A DNA stretch of 64,000 nt from Chloroflexota bacterium (GTDB lineage: Bacteria; Chloroflexota; UBA11872; VXOZ01), in the NCBI GenBank assembly GCA_028874195.1, contig JAPPLM010000054.1, forward strand, positions 1 through 64,000. The letters run 5' to 3'. Numbering within the stretch: the stretch's first letter is position 1; every line of letters starts with the position of its first letter. Shown here piece after piece: positions 8,389 to 18,347 of this stretch. The translations under genes were made by a program, and so were the position numbers. Under the pieces are notes generated by a model. The model saw only the letters and a list, made by a program, of their open reading frames with translations, did not search any database and was not told the origin of the DNA.

Positions 8389-10470
8389 ATGAAGGCGTAT
8401 GCGACGGACAAGATTCGTAATGTCGGGCTCTATTCCCACGTGGGCGCGGGCAAGACCTCGCTCGCGGAAGCGATGCTCTTCGCGACCGGTGCCATCAATC
8501 GACTTGGCTCCGTGGACAACGGCAGCACGGTTTCGGACTACGATCCGGACGAGGTAAAGCGCCAAATCTCTATCAATCTTTCGCTCGTGCCGGTGGAGTG
8601 GGATGACGCTAAGATCAACCTGCTCGATGCGCCGGGCTACGCCGACTTCTCCGGTGAGGTCGCCAGCGCTCTCCACGTTTCGGACGGCGCCGTGCTCGTC
8701 GTGGACGTGGCCAGCGGCGTGCAGGTAGGCACTGAAGAGGCTTGGGAACGGATCGCCGCCCACGAGCTCCCGCGCCTGATCTTCGTCAACCGCATGGATC
8801 GCGAGAACGCCGACTACTTCAGCACCGTGGAGAGCCTGCGCGAGTACTTTGGCAACAGCGTCACGCCGCTCCACGTTCCCATTGGGTCCCAGGACGACTT
8901 CAAGGGTGTGGTGGATGTCCTCGCCAACACGGCGCACCTTTATGCCAACAACGAAGTGTCCGAGGCGGATGTGCCTAACGATCTCGAAGACACGGTGGAA
9001 GAGTACCGCATGACCCTCATCGAGAACGTGGTGGAGCTCGACGACGATCTGACGGAAAAGTACCTGGAAGGCGAGGACATCACCGCCGAAGAGCTGCGAG
9101 CCGCCCTCCATGAAGGCGTGCGCACCGGGCAAGTGACACCGGTGCTGTGCGGCTCGGCGACGCAAAACGTGGGTGTGCATGCGCTGATGGACGCGATTCT
9201 GCGCTATCTGCCGTCGCCGGCGGAGATCGATGCTGCCACGGCTTCGCTGGAGGGCGAGGAGCAGGAGCTTGTCGCCGCTGCCGAGGGCCCGCTGGCGGCG
9301 TTCGTATACAAGACCTTGGCCGACCCCTACGTCGGTAAACTGTCGTTCATTCGCGTCTACTCAGGCACCCTAAGCTCGGATTCTCGCGTGTGGAACGTAA
9401 ACACGGGAAGTGAAGAGCGAATCGGGCAATTGCTCTTCGTGCGGGGTCGCGAACAAGAAAACACAGACCACATCGCCGCGGGCGATTTGGGCGCGGTGGC
9501 CAAGCTGGCGGAGACCCTCACCAGCCACACGCTGAGCGAGCGCAAGCAGCCGCTGGTGTTGCCTGCCGTCACGTTCCCAAGCTGGCTTTTTACCGCAGCT
9601 ATCGAGCCGACCTCGAAAGAGGACCTGGAAAAACTCAGCAGCGCGCTGGCGCGGGTGACGGAGGAAGACCCCAGCCTGCACGTCGAACGGCAGCAGATTA
9701 CGGGCCAGACCCTCTTTTCAGGCATTGGCGAGACGCACATCAACGTCGCCCTGGAGCGCATGAAGCGCAAGTTCGGCGCCGACGTGAAAACGGTGCCGGT
9801 CAAAGTGCCCTACAAAGAGACGATTATGGGCACCGCGGCGGCAGAAGGCCGCTTTGTGCGGCAGACCGGCGGCCACGGCCAATACGCCGTCTGCAATATC
9901 GAGATCGAGCCCACGAGTAGAGGCGAAGGCTTCGAGTTTGTGGACAAGATCTTCGGCGGCGCGATCTCGGCCCCGTTCCGCGAGGCCGTGCACAAGGGTA
10001 TCCGTGAAGCCATGAAGGAGGGTACCCTCGCCAGCGGCGAAGTGGTTGACCTGCGTGTGACGCTCGTGGACGGCAAAGAGCACACGGTCGACTCTTCCGA
10101 CCTTGCCTTTCAAATTGCCGGATCGATGGCGCTCAAAGAGGCGACCGATAGAGCCAAGCCGGTCCTTTTGGAGCCGGTCCTGCAGATGAAAGTGCGCGTG
10201 CCGGAAGACCGCATGGGCGATGTGATCGGCGACCTCACGAGCCGTCGCGCCAGGGTGCACAACATGGACATGGTGTCCCCCGGCACGATGGAGGTCGAAG
10301 CCGAAGTGCCGCAGGCCGAGGTGCTCCGCTACGCCACCGACCTGCGCTCGCTCACCCAAGGCCGCGCCACGTTTACCTCTGAATTCATAGGGTACGAGCA
10401 AGTGCCCGCCAGTACCCAAGAGCAAGTGGTGGAAGCGCACAAGCGCGAGAAGGAAGAGGCCTCGGCGTAG
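8389..10470 (+). CDS. EF-G-like translational GTPase (EF-G2 type)
   Basis: The 693-residue protein has the full EF-G layout: G domain, domain II (about 300-370), and domains III-V ending in the EF-G C-terminal fold. The GTPase motifs diverge from housekeeping EF-G. The P-loop reads SHVGAGKT rather than GHVDAGKT. The switch II motif reads DAPGYADF, with Tyr at the catalytic His position of DTPGHVDF. NRMD replaces NKMD. These features match the EF-G2 subfamily, some members of which bind GTP but lack ribosome-stimulated hydrolysis. It has its own promoter, and the ATG is preceded by AAGGG with 10-base spacing. Probably a paralogue rather than the essential translocase. Confidence 0.88.
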   Translation: MKAYATDKIRNVGLYSHVGAGKTSLAEAMLFATGAINRLGSVDNGSTVSDYDPDEVKRQISINLSLVPVEWDDAKINLLDAPGYADFSGEVASALHVSDGAVLVVDVASGVQVGTEEAWERIAAHELPRLIFVNRMDRENADYFSTVESLREYFGNSVTPLHVPIGSQDDFKGVVDVLANTAHLYANNEVSEADVPNDLEDTVEEYRMTLIENVVELDDDLTEKYLEGEDITAEELRAALHEGVRTGQVTPVLCGSATQNVGVHALMDAILRYLPSPAEIDAATASLEGEEQELVAAAEGPLAAFVYKTLADPYVGKLSFIRVYSGTLSSDSRVWNVNTGSEERIGQLLFVRGREQENTDHIAAGDLGAVAKLAETLTSHTLSERKQPLVLPAVTFPSWLFTAAIEPTSKEDLEKLSSALARVTEEDPSLHVERQQITGQTLFSGIGETHINVALERMKRKFGADVKTVPVKVPYKETIMGTAAAEGRFVRQTGGHGQYAVCNIEIEPTSRGEGFEFVDKIFGGAISAPFREAVHKGIREAMKEGTLASGEVVDLRVTLVDGKEHTVDSSDLAFQIAGSMALKEATDRAKPVLLEPVLQMKVRVPEDRMGDVIGDLTSRRARVHNMDMVSPGTMEVEAEVPQAEVLRYATDLRSLTQGRATFTSEFIGYEQVPASTQEQVVEAHKREKEEASA

Positions 10471-10730
10471 AACCGCCGACTTCAGGTCCCCGCAGTGCCC
10501 ATAATGCCTTGAGGCTCCCGGTATCTTGGGACTTCCCGCACCACGTGCCGGCTGGGTGTGCTTAGTGCTTGCCGGATTGGCAACACATCATGCCCTCTAC
10601 CTGGAATGCTTTTGCCGTTTTCAGAAGAATAGGCAAAGAGACCTTCCTCAACGCTCCGTTTCATCTCCGCATGCTTGTCGGAATTACGCTAAGATTTACC
10701 AAAGCACTTTCACTCTTGCGGAGGCAGGAC

Positions 10731-11051
10731 ATGAAACCACTCAATGTCGCGCCAGTTCTGGCGGAAGATTCGCTCTTTCGCATCGTTGCCGGCACGGGTA
10801 AGAGCCAGGTCGGCATATTGGTGCTAGGGCCCGGCGAAAGGACCGGCGGCCTCCACGCCAGCGACCACCCGCAGGCCGACCAAGTGGTCTACGTGGTTTC
10901 GGGTCACGGCGAGGCCACGGTACGCGACCGGACCGACCCGCTCGCGCCCGGCGACGTGCTCATCATCGACGCCGGCGACCCCCACGAACTCCGCTGCACC
11001 GGCGACGAACCTTTGCGCACGCTGAACGTGTACGCCCCGCCCACCTACTGA
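10731..11051 (+). CDS. Small cupin-domain protein
   Basis: The 106-residue single cupin has motif 1 spread over HASDHPQADQVVYVVSG (metal ligands H/H/Q-E-type) and motif 2 over PGDVLIIDAGDPHEL. A strong GGAGG at 10720-10724 lies about 6 bases before the ATG at 10731. A longer in-frame extension upstream lacks a ribosome site and homology-like features. Single-domain cupins bind a metal and act as isomerases, dioxygenases or ligand sensors, and nothing here distinguishes these. It stands alone between EF-G2 and an oxidoreductase. Confidence 0.8.
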   Translation: MKPLNVAPVLAEDSLFRIVAGTGKSQVGILVLGPGERTGGLHASDHPQADQVVYVVSGHGEATVRDRTDPLAPGDVLIIDAGDPHELRCTGDEPLRTLNVYAPPTY

Positions 11052-11302
11052 GAAGCGCAATACCGACGCTCTTTCTCTGGCAAGCACCGGTATTGCTCAC
11101 TACCACAAGTGGGAAGGCAGATTACTTCGTGTTGACATATAAAGGAAGGACTGGAGACGTGTTAATTGGAAACGACGTAGAGCCGTAAACCCGCGTTCAC
11201 TATACTGGCTCCAAGTCGCTTAAACTGGCTGGTATTGGTCTTGAGTCTTCTTGTGCGCGCAATTGTCAGAAATTAAGTTGAAGTAAGAGAGATAAACTGC
11301 AA

Positions 11303-12337
11303 ATGGCGGCATCGTATCGCGTCGGCATCGTCGGTCTGGGGCGTGTCGCGAGCAGCATACAGCAGGAAGTCGCCGGCTACGCGGGACGCCTGCTGCTGCC
11401 GTATTCGCACACGCATGCCTATGCGGCGGTGCCGCAGGCGCGCGTTTGCGCGGTCGCTGACATCGATTCCCAGAAGACTGCGGCGTATGTCGAGCAATGG
11501 GAGCCGGAATTCGGCGAGATCGCGGCATACGGTTCGTACGAGGAAATGCTGCAAAGTGAAGACCTCGACATCGTGAGCGTCTGCACCCACGCGCCGCTCC
11601 ATGCGCCGGTGACGCAGGCAGCGGCCCAAGCAGGCGTCAAGGCAGTCTTTTGTGAGAAAGCCATGGCCACGAGTCTCGCGGAAGCCGACGCCATGATCGC
11701 CGCGTGCGAAGAACACCGTGTCAAACTTGTCATCAATCACACGCGGCGCTGGGACCCTTACTACGAGACTGCGCTTGCGCTGATTGCAGACGGCCGCATC
11801 GGTAACGTCCGCACAATTTCGGCCCACTTTGCCGGCGTGCTGCTGCATACGGGCATTCACTGGCTCGACGTAATGCTCATGTTCAGCCAGAGTCCGGCCG
11901 CTTGGGTGACGGGCACTCTTGCCCCCGGCGCCGACGTGGCCTCAGATGCCGGCGGCACCGCGTATGTCGGCTTCCACAATGGGGCGATGGGCTTTATCGA
12001 CGGTCAGAGCGGCCCGGTCTTCGAGATTGACGTCATCGGCACCGCCGGTCGTCTGCGCCTCAGCAGCAGCGAAGCGGAATTCTTCACGTTCGATTCCGCC
12101 ACCCGCACGATGGTCAAGCGGCCGTTTCCGCTGGTTGCGTATCCCCGCAGCGGCATGCAAGGGGCCGTAGAAGAGATCGTCCAATGCATTGAAAATGACC
12201 GTCCCAGCCGCTCCGACGGTCATGTTGGCCGCGCCGCCCTCGAACTTGCGCTTGCGGTGTACGCTTCGCACGCTTCCAACGGCGCTAAGGTGCATTTGCC
12301 GTTGTCCGATCGTGACCGCGCGGTGCTCTCCCGCTGA
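11303..12337 (+). CDS. Gfo/Idh/MocA family oxidoreductase
   Basis: The 344-residue protein has an N-terminal Rossmann motif (GIVGLGRVASSI) and the family EKAMATSLAEAD segment in place of the canonical EKP. A substrate-site region with HTRRWDPYYETA and LLHTGIHWLDVML follows (HW...D catalytic zone). The C-terminal domain binds sugar or cyclitol substrates. It is probably an NAD(P)-dependent dehydrogenase of a sugar, inositol or related compound. It lies just upstream of an aminotransferase on the same strand (185-bp gap), which could use a keto product, but this is inference. Confidence 0.85.
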   Translation: MAASYRVGIVGLGRVASSIQQEVAGYAGRLLLPYSHTHAYAAVPQARVCAVADIDSQKTAAYVEQWEPEFGEIAAYGSYEEMLQSEDLDIVSVCTHAPLHAPVTQAAAQAGVKAVFCEKAMATSLAEADAMIAACEEHRVKLVINHTRRWDPYYETALALIADGRIGNVRTISAHFAGVLLHTGIHWLDVMLMFSQSPAAWVTGTLAPGADVASDAGGTAYVGFHNGAMGFIDGQSGPVFEIDVIGTAGRLRLSSSEAEFFTFDSATRTMVKRPFPLVAYPRSGMQGAVEEIVQCIENDRPSRSDGHVGRAALELALAVYASHASNGAKVHLPLSDRDRAVLSR

Positions 12338-12522
12338 CGCACGGGGATTGGTCTGGCCCTGTCACTCCAAACGCGAATGCCCGTTGTCCCACTCGCACTT
12401 CTGCGGGTGCGGAGCGTTAATTTCCGCTATCATGGTCTTAGTGTTCACAGCAATCAACGAACCAGAGTCGCGCCTGTGTAAGGGCAAAGCGAAACACAGG
12501 TACATTCGAAGAGGACCGTGTA

Positions 12523-13860
12523 ATGGTACGAACCGAGCAAAGCGCAGCACTATTTGCCGAGGCCGAGGCGTACGCGCCGGGCGGCGTGCATACGTCCATC
12601 CGAAACATAGAACCCCGGCTGGTCTTCAACCGCGCCGAGGGCGCCCGCATCTGGGACGTGGACGGCAACGAATACCTTGATTACCACGCCGCCTTTGGGC
12701 CCTTCATCTTGGGCCACGTGCATCCCCTGGTGGTGCAGCGCGTCGAAGATGCCTTATGGGAAACCGACCTCTACGGCGTGGGCGCCACGCCGCAGGAAAT
12801 CGCGCTGGCCAAGAAGGTCGTCGAACACGTGCCGTCGATTGAGCAAGTGCTGTTTACCAACGCCGGATCGGAAGCGACGTTTCACGCGCTGCGCGTCGCC
12901 CGCGCACATACCGGCCGTGAGAAGATCATAAAATTCCAAGGCTGCTACCACGGCTGGCACGACGCCGTGCTGCGCAACGTCATCAGCGCGCCGGACATGA
13001 TCGGCGGGCGCGACCTGCTCTCCGCGGGCATGATGGAGGAAACCGCTGACGCCACGCTCATCTGCACTTTTAATGACGCCGACGAGGTGGAAGACACGAT
13101 TAGTGCCCACGAGGGCGAGGTTGCCGCGATCATCGTGGAGCCAATTCCGCACAATATCGGCTGCGTACGCCCGTTGCCGGGATTCCTGGAAGCATTACGG
13201 GAACTCAGCGACGCCCACGGCATCGTGCTGATCTTTGATGAAGTGATTACGGGCTTTCGCCATGGCTTGGGCGGCTATCAGAAGGTAGCAGGCGTCACGC
13301 CGGACGTGACCACTCTAGGTAAGGCCATCGCTAACGGCTTTCCGCTAGCGGCCGTTGGCGGCAAGCGAGAAATCATGTCGCGCTTCAACACCGCTCCCGG
13401 CGGCGACACGTTCTTTGCCGGCACGTACAACGGGCACGCGGTCGGCACCGCCGCGGCCCTTGCCACAATCGAGATCATGGAAACACAGGACGTTCACAAG
13501 GAAGTCTTCCGCCTGGGCGACCGGATACGCGCGGGCTTGACTGAAGTCATGGAAGACGCCGGCATTCCCGCCAACGTTGAGGGGTTCGGCTCCGTGTTTG
13601 TCACGTATTTCATGGATGGTCCCGCGCGCAACTTCACCGACCTCTTGCAGAACGATGCCGACTACTTTGTACGCTACCGCCAGGAGTGCGTCAAGCGCGG
13701 CGTCTTCAAGCTGCCGATGAACATCAAACGCAACCACATCAGCTTTGCGCATACGGATGCCGACGTTGACCGGACCCTGCAAGTGGCGGAGGACGCCATT
13801 CACACGCTCTTGCGTCAGGGCGTGCGGCCAGAGGCAAGCAAAGTACTGGCAGCCACGTAG
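12523..13860 (+). CDS. Class III aminotransferase, glutamate-1-semialdehyde aminomutase-like
   Basis: This 445-residue PLP enzyme of the HemL-like branch has TNAGSEATFHALRVAR (phosphate binding), GCYHGWHD, IFDEVITGFR (Asp for the pyridine nitrogen), and the Schiff-base lysine K267 in TLGKAIANGF. True HemL usually has a T(M/T)xGKxIGGG(L/M)P context, so this is more likely a HemL-like aminotransferase or mutase of unknown substrate. The start is supported by GAGGA upstream of ATG 12523. It follows an oxidoreductase on the same strand. Confidence 0.85.
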   Translation: MVRTEQSAALFAEAEAYAPGGVHTSIRNIEPRLVFNRAEGARIWDVDGNEYLDYHAAFGPFILGHVHPLVVQRVEDALWETDLYGVGATPQEIALAKKVVEHVPSIEQVLFTNAGSEATFHALRVARAHTGREKIIKFQGCYHGWHDAVLRNVISAPDMIGGRDLLSAGMMEETADATLICTFNDADEVEDTISAHEGEVAAIIVEPIPHNIGCVRPLPGFLEALRELSDAHGIVLIFDEVITGFRHGLGGYQKVAGVTPDVTTLGKAIANGFPLAAVGGKREIMSRFNTAPGGDTFFAGTYNGHAVGTAAALATIEIMETQDVHKEVFRLGDRIRAGLTEVMEDAGIPANVEGFGSVFVTYFMDGPARNFTDLLQNDADYFVRYRQECVKRGVFKLPMNIKRNHISFAHTDADVDRTLQVAEDAIHTLLRQGVRPEASKVLAAT

Positions 13861-13894
13861 GCGCCCACTTTCGCGCCGGCTGCGTGTATAGTCC

Positions 13895-14070
13895 CACTTA
13901 ATCGCGGTGTGGAAGTTGCGACACCAGAGTTTCGGGCAGACCCCCTGGGGAAGCAAAACCAGTACGCATACCGCTTGCGTATCCTTGTAAAAGGGCGACC
14001 GACGCCAGCCTGCGCATCCGGTTTGTGCCAAAGAAGCCACGACGCAATGACATCCGACAGGAGAATCGCC
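13895..14070 (+). promoter_or_regulatory. Structured leader of fhs, possible ZTP-type riboswitch
   Basis: The 5' region of the formate-THF ligase gene contains a GGTGT/ACACC hairpin (from about 13905). A CCCCCTGGGGAAGC stretch follows, then a TACGCA/TGCGTA linker hairpin, then GACCGACGCCAGCCTGCGCA. The order (5' domain with GGGGA-GC, variable linker hairpin, 3' GCC-rich segment) resembles ZTP (pfl) riboswitches, which often precede fhs. The invariant CCGCCUGGGC core is not matched exactly. A covariance-model search with RF01750 would decide. Confidence 0.3.
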
Positions 14071-15735
14071 GTGCCGAATACATCCGAAGTCTACACGCCA
14101 AAGCCAATTACCGAGATTGCGAGCAAACTCGACCTAGAGTCCCATGAATTCAGCAGCTACGGGCCGCTCATGGGCAAGATACGCACGCAGGTATTGGACC
14201 GGCTTGCAGACAAACCGGATGGCAAGTTGATCCTCGTGACCGCAATCTCACCCACCTCGGCCGGGGAGGGAAAGACTACGGTTACTGTCGGGTTGGCGCA
14301 GACTCTCTTCAATATGGGGAAGAACGCCCTCTCATGTACGCGCGAGCCATCACTCGGTCCGGTCTTTGGCATCAAAGGCGGCGCAACCGGCGGCGGGAAA
14401 GCGACATTGGAGCCTTCGCTAGAAATCAATCTCCATTTCACCGGTGACTTTCACGCCATCACCTCCGCGCACAATCTGCTTGCCGCCATGCTGGACAACC
14501 ACCTGCATCAAGGCAATGCGCTCGGCATCGATCCCCGGCGTGTGACCTGGCGGCGGACCATAGACATGAACGACCGCGCCTTGCGCAACATTGTCCTCGG
14601 CTTGGGCGGCCGATCGGAGGGTGTGCCGCGAGAGAGCGGCTTCGACATCACGCCCGCGTCCGAGATCATGGCGATCCTTTGCCTCTCCAGCGACCTCGCC
14701 GACTTGAAGGAGCGGTTGGGCCGCATCGTCGTTGGTGAGACGTTTGACCGCAAACCGGTCACGGCCGCCGACCTGAATGCTCACACCGCTATGACGATCC
14801 TGCTCCGCGAGGCAATTCACCCGAATCTCGTCCAGAATATGGCCGGCGGTCCGGCCATCGTTCACGGTGGGCCGTTCGGCAACATTGCCCACGGCTGCAA
14901 CTCTATCATTGCCACGCGCGTGGGCCTGAAACTCGCCGACTACGTGGTTACGGAGGCCGGTTTCGGTACGGATCTCGGCGCGGAGAAATTCTTCAACATC
15001 AAGTGCCGGCGCGCAGGGCTGAGTCCCGACGCCGTCGTACTCGTTGCCACGGTACGGGCGCTAAAGCTCCATGGCGGCGTGCGCCCCGCCGACTTGGAGA
15101 CTGAGAATGCGGCGGCCTTGGAGGCCGGCCTGGTTAATTTGCAGAAACACATCGAAAACATAAAAGCATTCGGCCTCGACGTCGTTGTTGCCCTCAACCG
15201 CTTTCCCTCGGACACCGCCAACGACATGCGCACCGTGGCTGCGTTTTGCGCGGCTGAGGGGGTGCCGGTTGCGGAAACCGATGTCTTTGCCGGCGGCATA
15301 GCGGGTGGTAAGGCCTTGGCGGAAGCGGTGCTGGGTCTGCTTGAGACGGAGAGGGAGAACAGATTCGCGCTGCTCTATCCTGACAACATGCCTTTGAAGG
15401 ACAAAATTGCCACGGTCGCCCGCGAGATCTACGGGGCAACGAAGGTCAACTATGCGCCAGCGGCCAACCGCACGTTGCGGCAGCTCCAGCGCAGCGAGCA
15501 CAAGACTCTGCCCATCTGCATGGCGAAGACCCAGTCATCGTTCTCCGACAACCCGCGCCTTCTGGGCCGACCTGAGGGCTTTACTATCACCGTGCGTGAG
15601 GTAAAGCTCGCCGCTGGCGCCGGTTTCGTGATCCCTCTGACGGGCGACATCATGACGTTGCCCGGCCTACCGGCCGTGCCTGCAGCGGACGGCATGACCA
15701 TAGACACTGCGGGAAACGTCGGTGGGCTCACCTAA
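14071..15735 (+). CDS. fhs: Formate--tetrahydrofolate ligase
   Basis: The enzyme makes 10-formyl-THF from formate, THF and ATP, supplying one-carbon units for purines and related pathways. The 554-residue protein matches the usual family length. It shows the N-terminal PITEIA motif, the P-loop SPTSAGEGKTT, EPSLGPVFGIKGGATGGG and FNIKCR. The chosen start is GTG 14071, preceded by AGGAG with 7-base spacing. An upstream in-frame ATG at 14047 has no such site. The leader is structured and could be a riboswitch. The C-terminus ends with the family's LPGLPAVPAAD segment. Confidence 0.95.
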   Translation: MPNTSEVYTPKPITEIASKLDLESHEFSSYGPLMGKIRTQVLDRLADKPDGKLILVTAISPTSAGEGKTTVTVGLAQTLFNMGKNALSCTREPSLGPVFGIKGGATGGGKATLEPSLEINLHFTGDFHAITSAHNLLAAMLDNHLHQGNALGIDPRRVTWRRTIDMNDRALRNIVLGLGGRSEGVPRESGFDITPASEIMAILCLSSDLADLKERLGRIVVGETFDRKPVTAADLNAHTAMTILLREAIHPNLVQNMAGGPAIVHGGPFGNIAHGCNSIIATRVGLKLADYVVTEAGFGTDLGAEKFFNIKCRRAGLSPDAVVLVATVRALKLHGGVRPADLETENAAALEAGLVNLQKHIENIKAFGLDVVVALNRFPSDTANDMRTVAAFCAAEGVPVAETDVFAGGIAGGKALAEAVLGLLETERENRFALLYPDNMPLKDKIATVAREIYGATKVNYAPAANRTLRQLQRSEHKTLPICMAKTQSSFSDNPRLLGRPEGFTITVREVKLAAGAGFVIPLTGDIMTLPGLPAVPAADGMTIDTAGNVGGLT

Positions 15736-15860
15736 CCGCGGTGGCGCGCTGCTTTACACAACCGCACCGGCTGCCGCCGGTGTGCTGTCGCACCTGCGTG
15801 GCGCGTCTGCTTGAATCTCTCCCTGCCAACAGCCGAGCGACTCGTGCAGGCAGTCTCGTC

Positions 15861-18239
15861 CTAGGGACTGCCGGGGGAGCGTCTCGGGCCGCGGCGCATG
15901 AGTCTTGGCAGGACAAGCGCCAGCACGAGCAGCCAACCAACCAGACTGACGACAACGCCGATCTGGAACCAGCGGGACTGGTAGGTAAAGACGATGATAT
16001 GCTCGCCTGAGGGAACCACCACACCGCGCAACGCTACATCCACGCGGTATATCTCTCGCGGGCTGCCGTCTACGGTCGCCGTCCAGCCGGGGAAGAACGA
16101 GTCGGACAGCACAAGCAGACCCGGCTGCTCCGTGGTAGTTTGAATCTCAACGCGCAATGCAGAATCCGACACAATCGTGGCGGTGACGGGTTCTCCCGTG
16201 ACACCGACGAGCTCCGGAATCGGTCGGTCCACGAGCGCCTGTCGCGCCACGTCAATTGTCCGTAGCCGTATGGGATCAGCGTCCACCACGATCTCGTAAA
16301 CCACGAAAGCCCTCGGCAAGAGCTCGTTGTTCTCGAACAGCAAGGGACCGTCCGCGCGGGCCTGACCGACTAATTCCCACCCAGGTCCCGGATCACGCTG
16401 CTGGTGGTCCGCGACAAGGTAGCGGACATTGAGCAATCCCCAGAGAGTCGCGTCTAGCTGTCCGCTCTCCACAAGCGACAGACTGGAGTGCGGTTCTAGC
16501 GCTGAATCGCCAAGCAAGGCGGCGCGCAGGTTCGCGTAGTCCTGGCTGGGAAGAGTGCCTCCGTAGTATCCGTCGGCATTTGCCATTCCCAACGGCAGAT
16601 TGAGATTCGGACGCAATTCTTCGCTATACTTGCCAAATCCGATGGCGAGATCCGCCCAAGCAGCCGGCATGGTCTCCAAAAGCGCTGCCCTGCGCGCCTC
16701 TTCGTCCTCCAGCGGGAAGCGTTCGGCCGCGATGCTGATGTAGCGCGCGTTCGTCCAGTGTTGAGAGAGCTGCCGTGTGGTGACCGATTGCGTGTATATC
16801 TCCGGCGGCATCACTTGATTGAACTCCAACGGACGCGAGGCAAAGAAGAGTTCCGTGAGCACAATGCCGCCGACCAAGACGTATGCCAGCATGTTGGCCA
16901 AGCCATGGTGCAGCACGAGGAGAACGGTAACGTAGATGACGACGGCGGTCGTTGCCCAAAACACAACCACGTTGGCGTCAGGCAACGACTGAGAGGAACC
17001 GATCAGATACAAGCGGCCAATATAGGCAACCAGCACAAATGACGCTATCACCGTACCCAAGAGGATGGTCAGAGAGAGTTGGCGCCGTTCCTCCGGCCGC
17101 AGATCATCGCGGAGACGATCCATGCCAAGGGCCGCGAGTGTCGAGAGGCAAAAGCTCACAAGGAAGAGCCAGCGCGCCGGATCCGAGAGTGACGAAAGGC
17201 CGGGAAACGCTGCGTGGAGCAAACCGAAAAGCGGGGTGAAGGTGCCTAACGCCAGAATAAAGGCCAACAAGGCCGCGATCAGGAAGAAGAGCGCCCAGCG
17301 CTGCCGCGTAATCTGCAAAACGCCGAAAAACGCCAGGATTGCGCCGGCAACACCAATGTACCCGGTCGCTGCTATGCCCGGCTCGGCCCGGTAACGGGGT
17401 AGCAGCGAAAACAACACGTCATTCCAATTGACCGCGAGCGCTGCCGATTCCTCCAGCGTGAGGCCGGCGCGCTGATAGGAGTACGCCGCTGCCTCCAGCG
17501 TTGGCAGCAGTTGGACCGCGCTCAGAATGCCGCCGATGAGGAGAAAGACCGCGGGCACGAGCAACGGCCACCAGCGCGATGTCTGCCCGTTTGGAGACGC
17601 AATGGCCGCGTACACGCAGAAGAACCCCACGACTATGATCGCGTAGTAGAATTCCTGGGTGTTTCCCGCGGTGAAGCAAAAGGCAGTGGCAATACCGCCG
17701 AGCATAAGCCAGGTAGGCGACGGCGGCGTGCTGGCGCGCTTAGCGCAGAGGAGGAGCCAGGGCAGCCAAACCGCCGTGTGCAGTTGGTTCATCTGACCGA
17801 CGTCCGGCAGCAAGAACCCACCCAAACCGAAACACAAGGCGCCGACCCAAGCGGCAAAGACGGTGGTTCCCAGTCCATACCGCAAGAATAGGTACATCCC
17901 GGCCAGCGCCCACCAGACGTGCAGCACAACACTCCACGTTAGCGCCGCGGGAAAGGAGAAGAGCGTAAAGAGGAAGTCCGGAGGATAGAGAACGCCGGCT
18001 TGGACGTTCGCGAGCAAGGGAGCGCCAAGATAGATGAGAGGATTCCATAGCGGAAGCTCCCCTTGGGTGATCAATTCCCGGATGTACGCCTTGAAGGGGT
18101 AGAAGAACACGACGAGGTCGTTGCCGCCGATTACGCCCTGTCCGAAGACCGACTTCCAGAAGAAGACGAGCACGAGGAGCAGAAAGCTCCCCAACGCAAT
18201 GAGGTCTATGAGGATCGGTTGTCGTTGTTCTACAGACAT
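15861..18239 (-). CDS. YfhO family membrane protein (GT-C type)
   Basis: The 792-residue protein begins with a hydrophobic helix, then GGNDLVVFFYPFKAY, the YfhO-type acidic loop motif of GT-C glycosyltransferase folds. About a dozen transmembrane helices cover residues 15-490. A C-terminal extracytoplasmic domain (about 500-755) follows, including LLVLSDSFFPGWTATVDG, and the protein closes with a last helix and a basic tail. Bacillus YfhO is tied to glycosylation of lipoteichoic acid. In this lineage it may decorate another cell-surface glycan, using an undecaprenyl-linked donor. It overlaps nothing and runs towards the fhs gene. Confidence 0.85.
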   Translation of the reverse strand: MSVEQRQPILIDLIALGSFLLLVLVFFWKSVFGQGVIGGNDLVVFFYPFKAYIRELITQGELPLWNPLIYLGAPLLANVQAGVLYPPDFLFTLFSFPAALTWSVVLHVWWALAGMYLFLRYGLGTTVFAAWVGALCFGLGGFLLPDVGQMNQLHTAVWLPWLLLCAKRASTPPSPTWLMLGGIATAFCFTAGNTQEFYYAIIVVGFFCVYAAIASPNGQTSRWWPLLVPAVFLLIGGILSAVQLLPTLEAAAYSYQRAGLTLEESAALAVNWNDVLFSLLPRYRAEPGIAATGYIGVAGAILAFFGVLQITRQRWALFFLIAALLAFILALGTFTPLFGLLHAAFPGLSSLSDPARWLFLVSFCLSTLAALGMDRLRDDLRPEERRQLSLTILLGTVIASFVLVAYIGRLYLIGSSQSLPDANVVVFWATTAVVIYVTVLLVLHHGLANMLAYVLVGGIVLTELFFASRPLEFNQVMPPEIYTQSVTTRQLSQHWTNARYISIAAERFPLEDEEARRAALLETMPAAWADLAIGFGKYSEELRPNLNLPLGMANADGYYGGTLPSQDYANLRAALLGDSALEPHSSLSLVESGQLDATLWGLLNVRYLVADHQQRDPGPGWELVGQARADGPLLFENNELLPRAFVVYEIVVDADPIRLRTIDVARQALVDRPIPELVGVTGEPVTATIVSDSALRVEIQTTTEQPGLLVLSDSFFPGWTATVDGSPREIYRVDVALRGVVVPSGEHIIVFTYQSRWFQIGVVVSLVGWLLVLALVLPRLMRRGPRRSPGSP

Positions 18240-18347
18240 GGGCGCTGCTACCGGTTGCGCGCGGCTAGGCGACGAACTCGATACGAGCCGCGCGGTTTAC
18301 GCACTGTGCGCACTGCCACCATCCCTATTTCAACGCAGGCCATGCGG

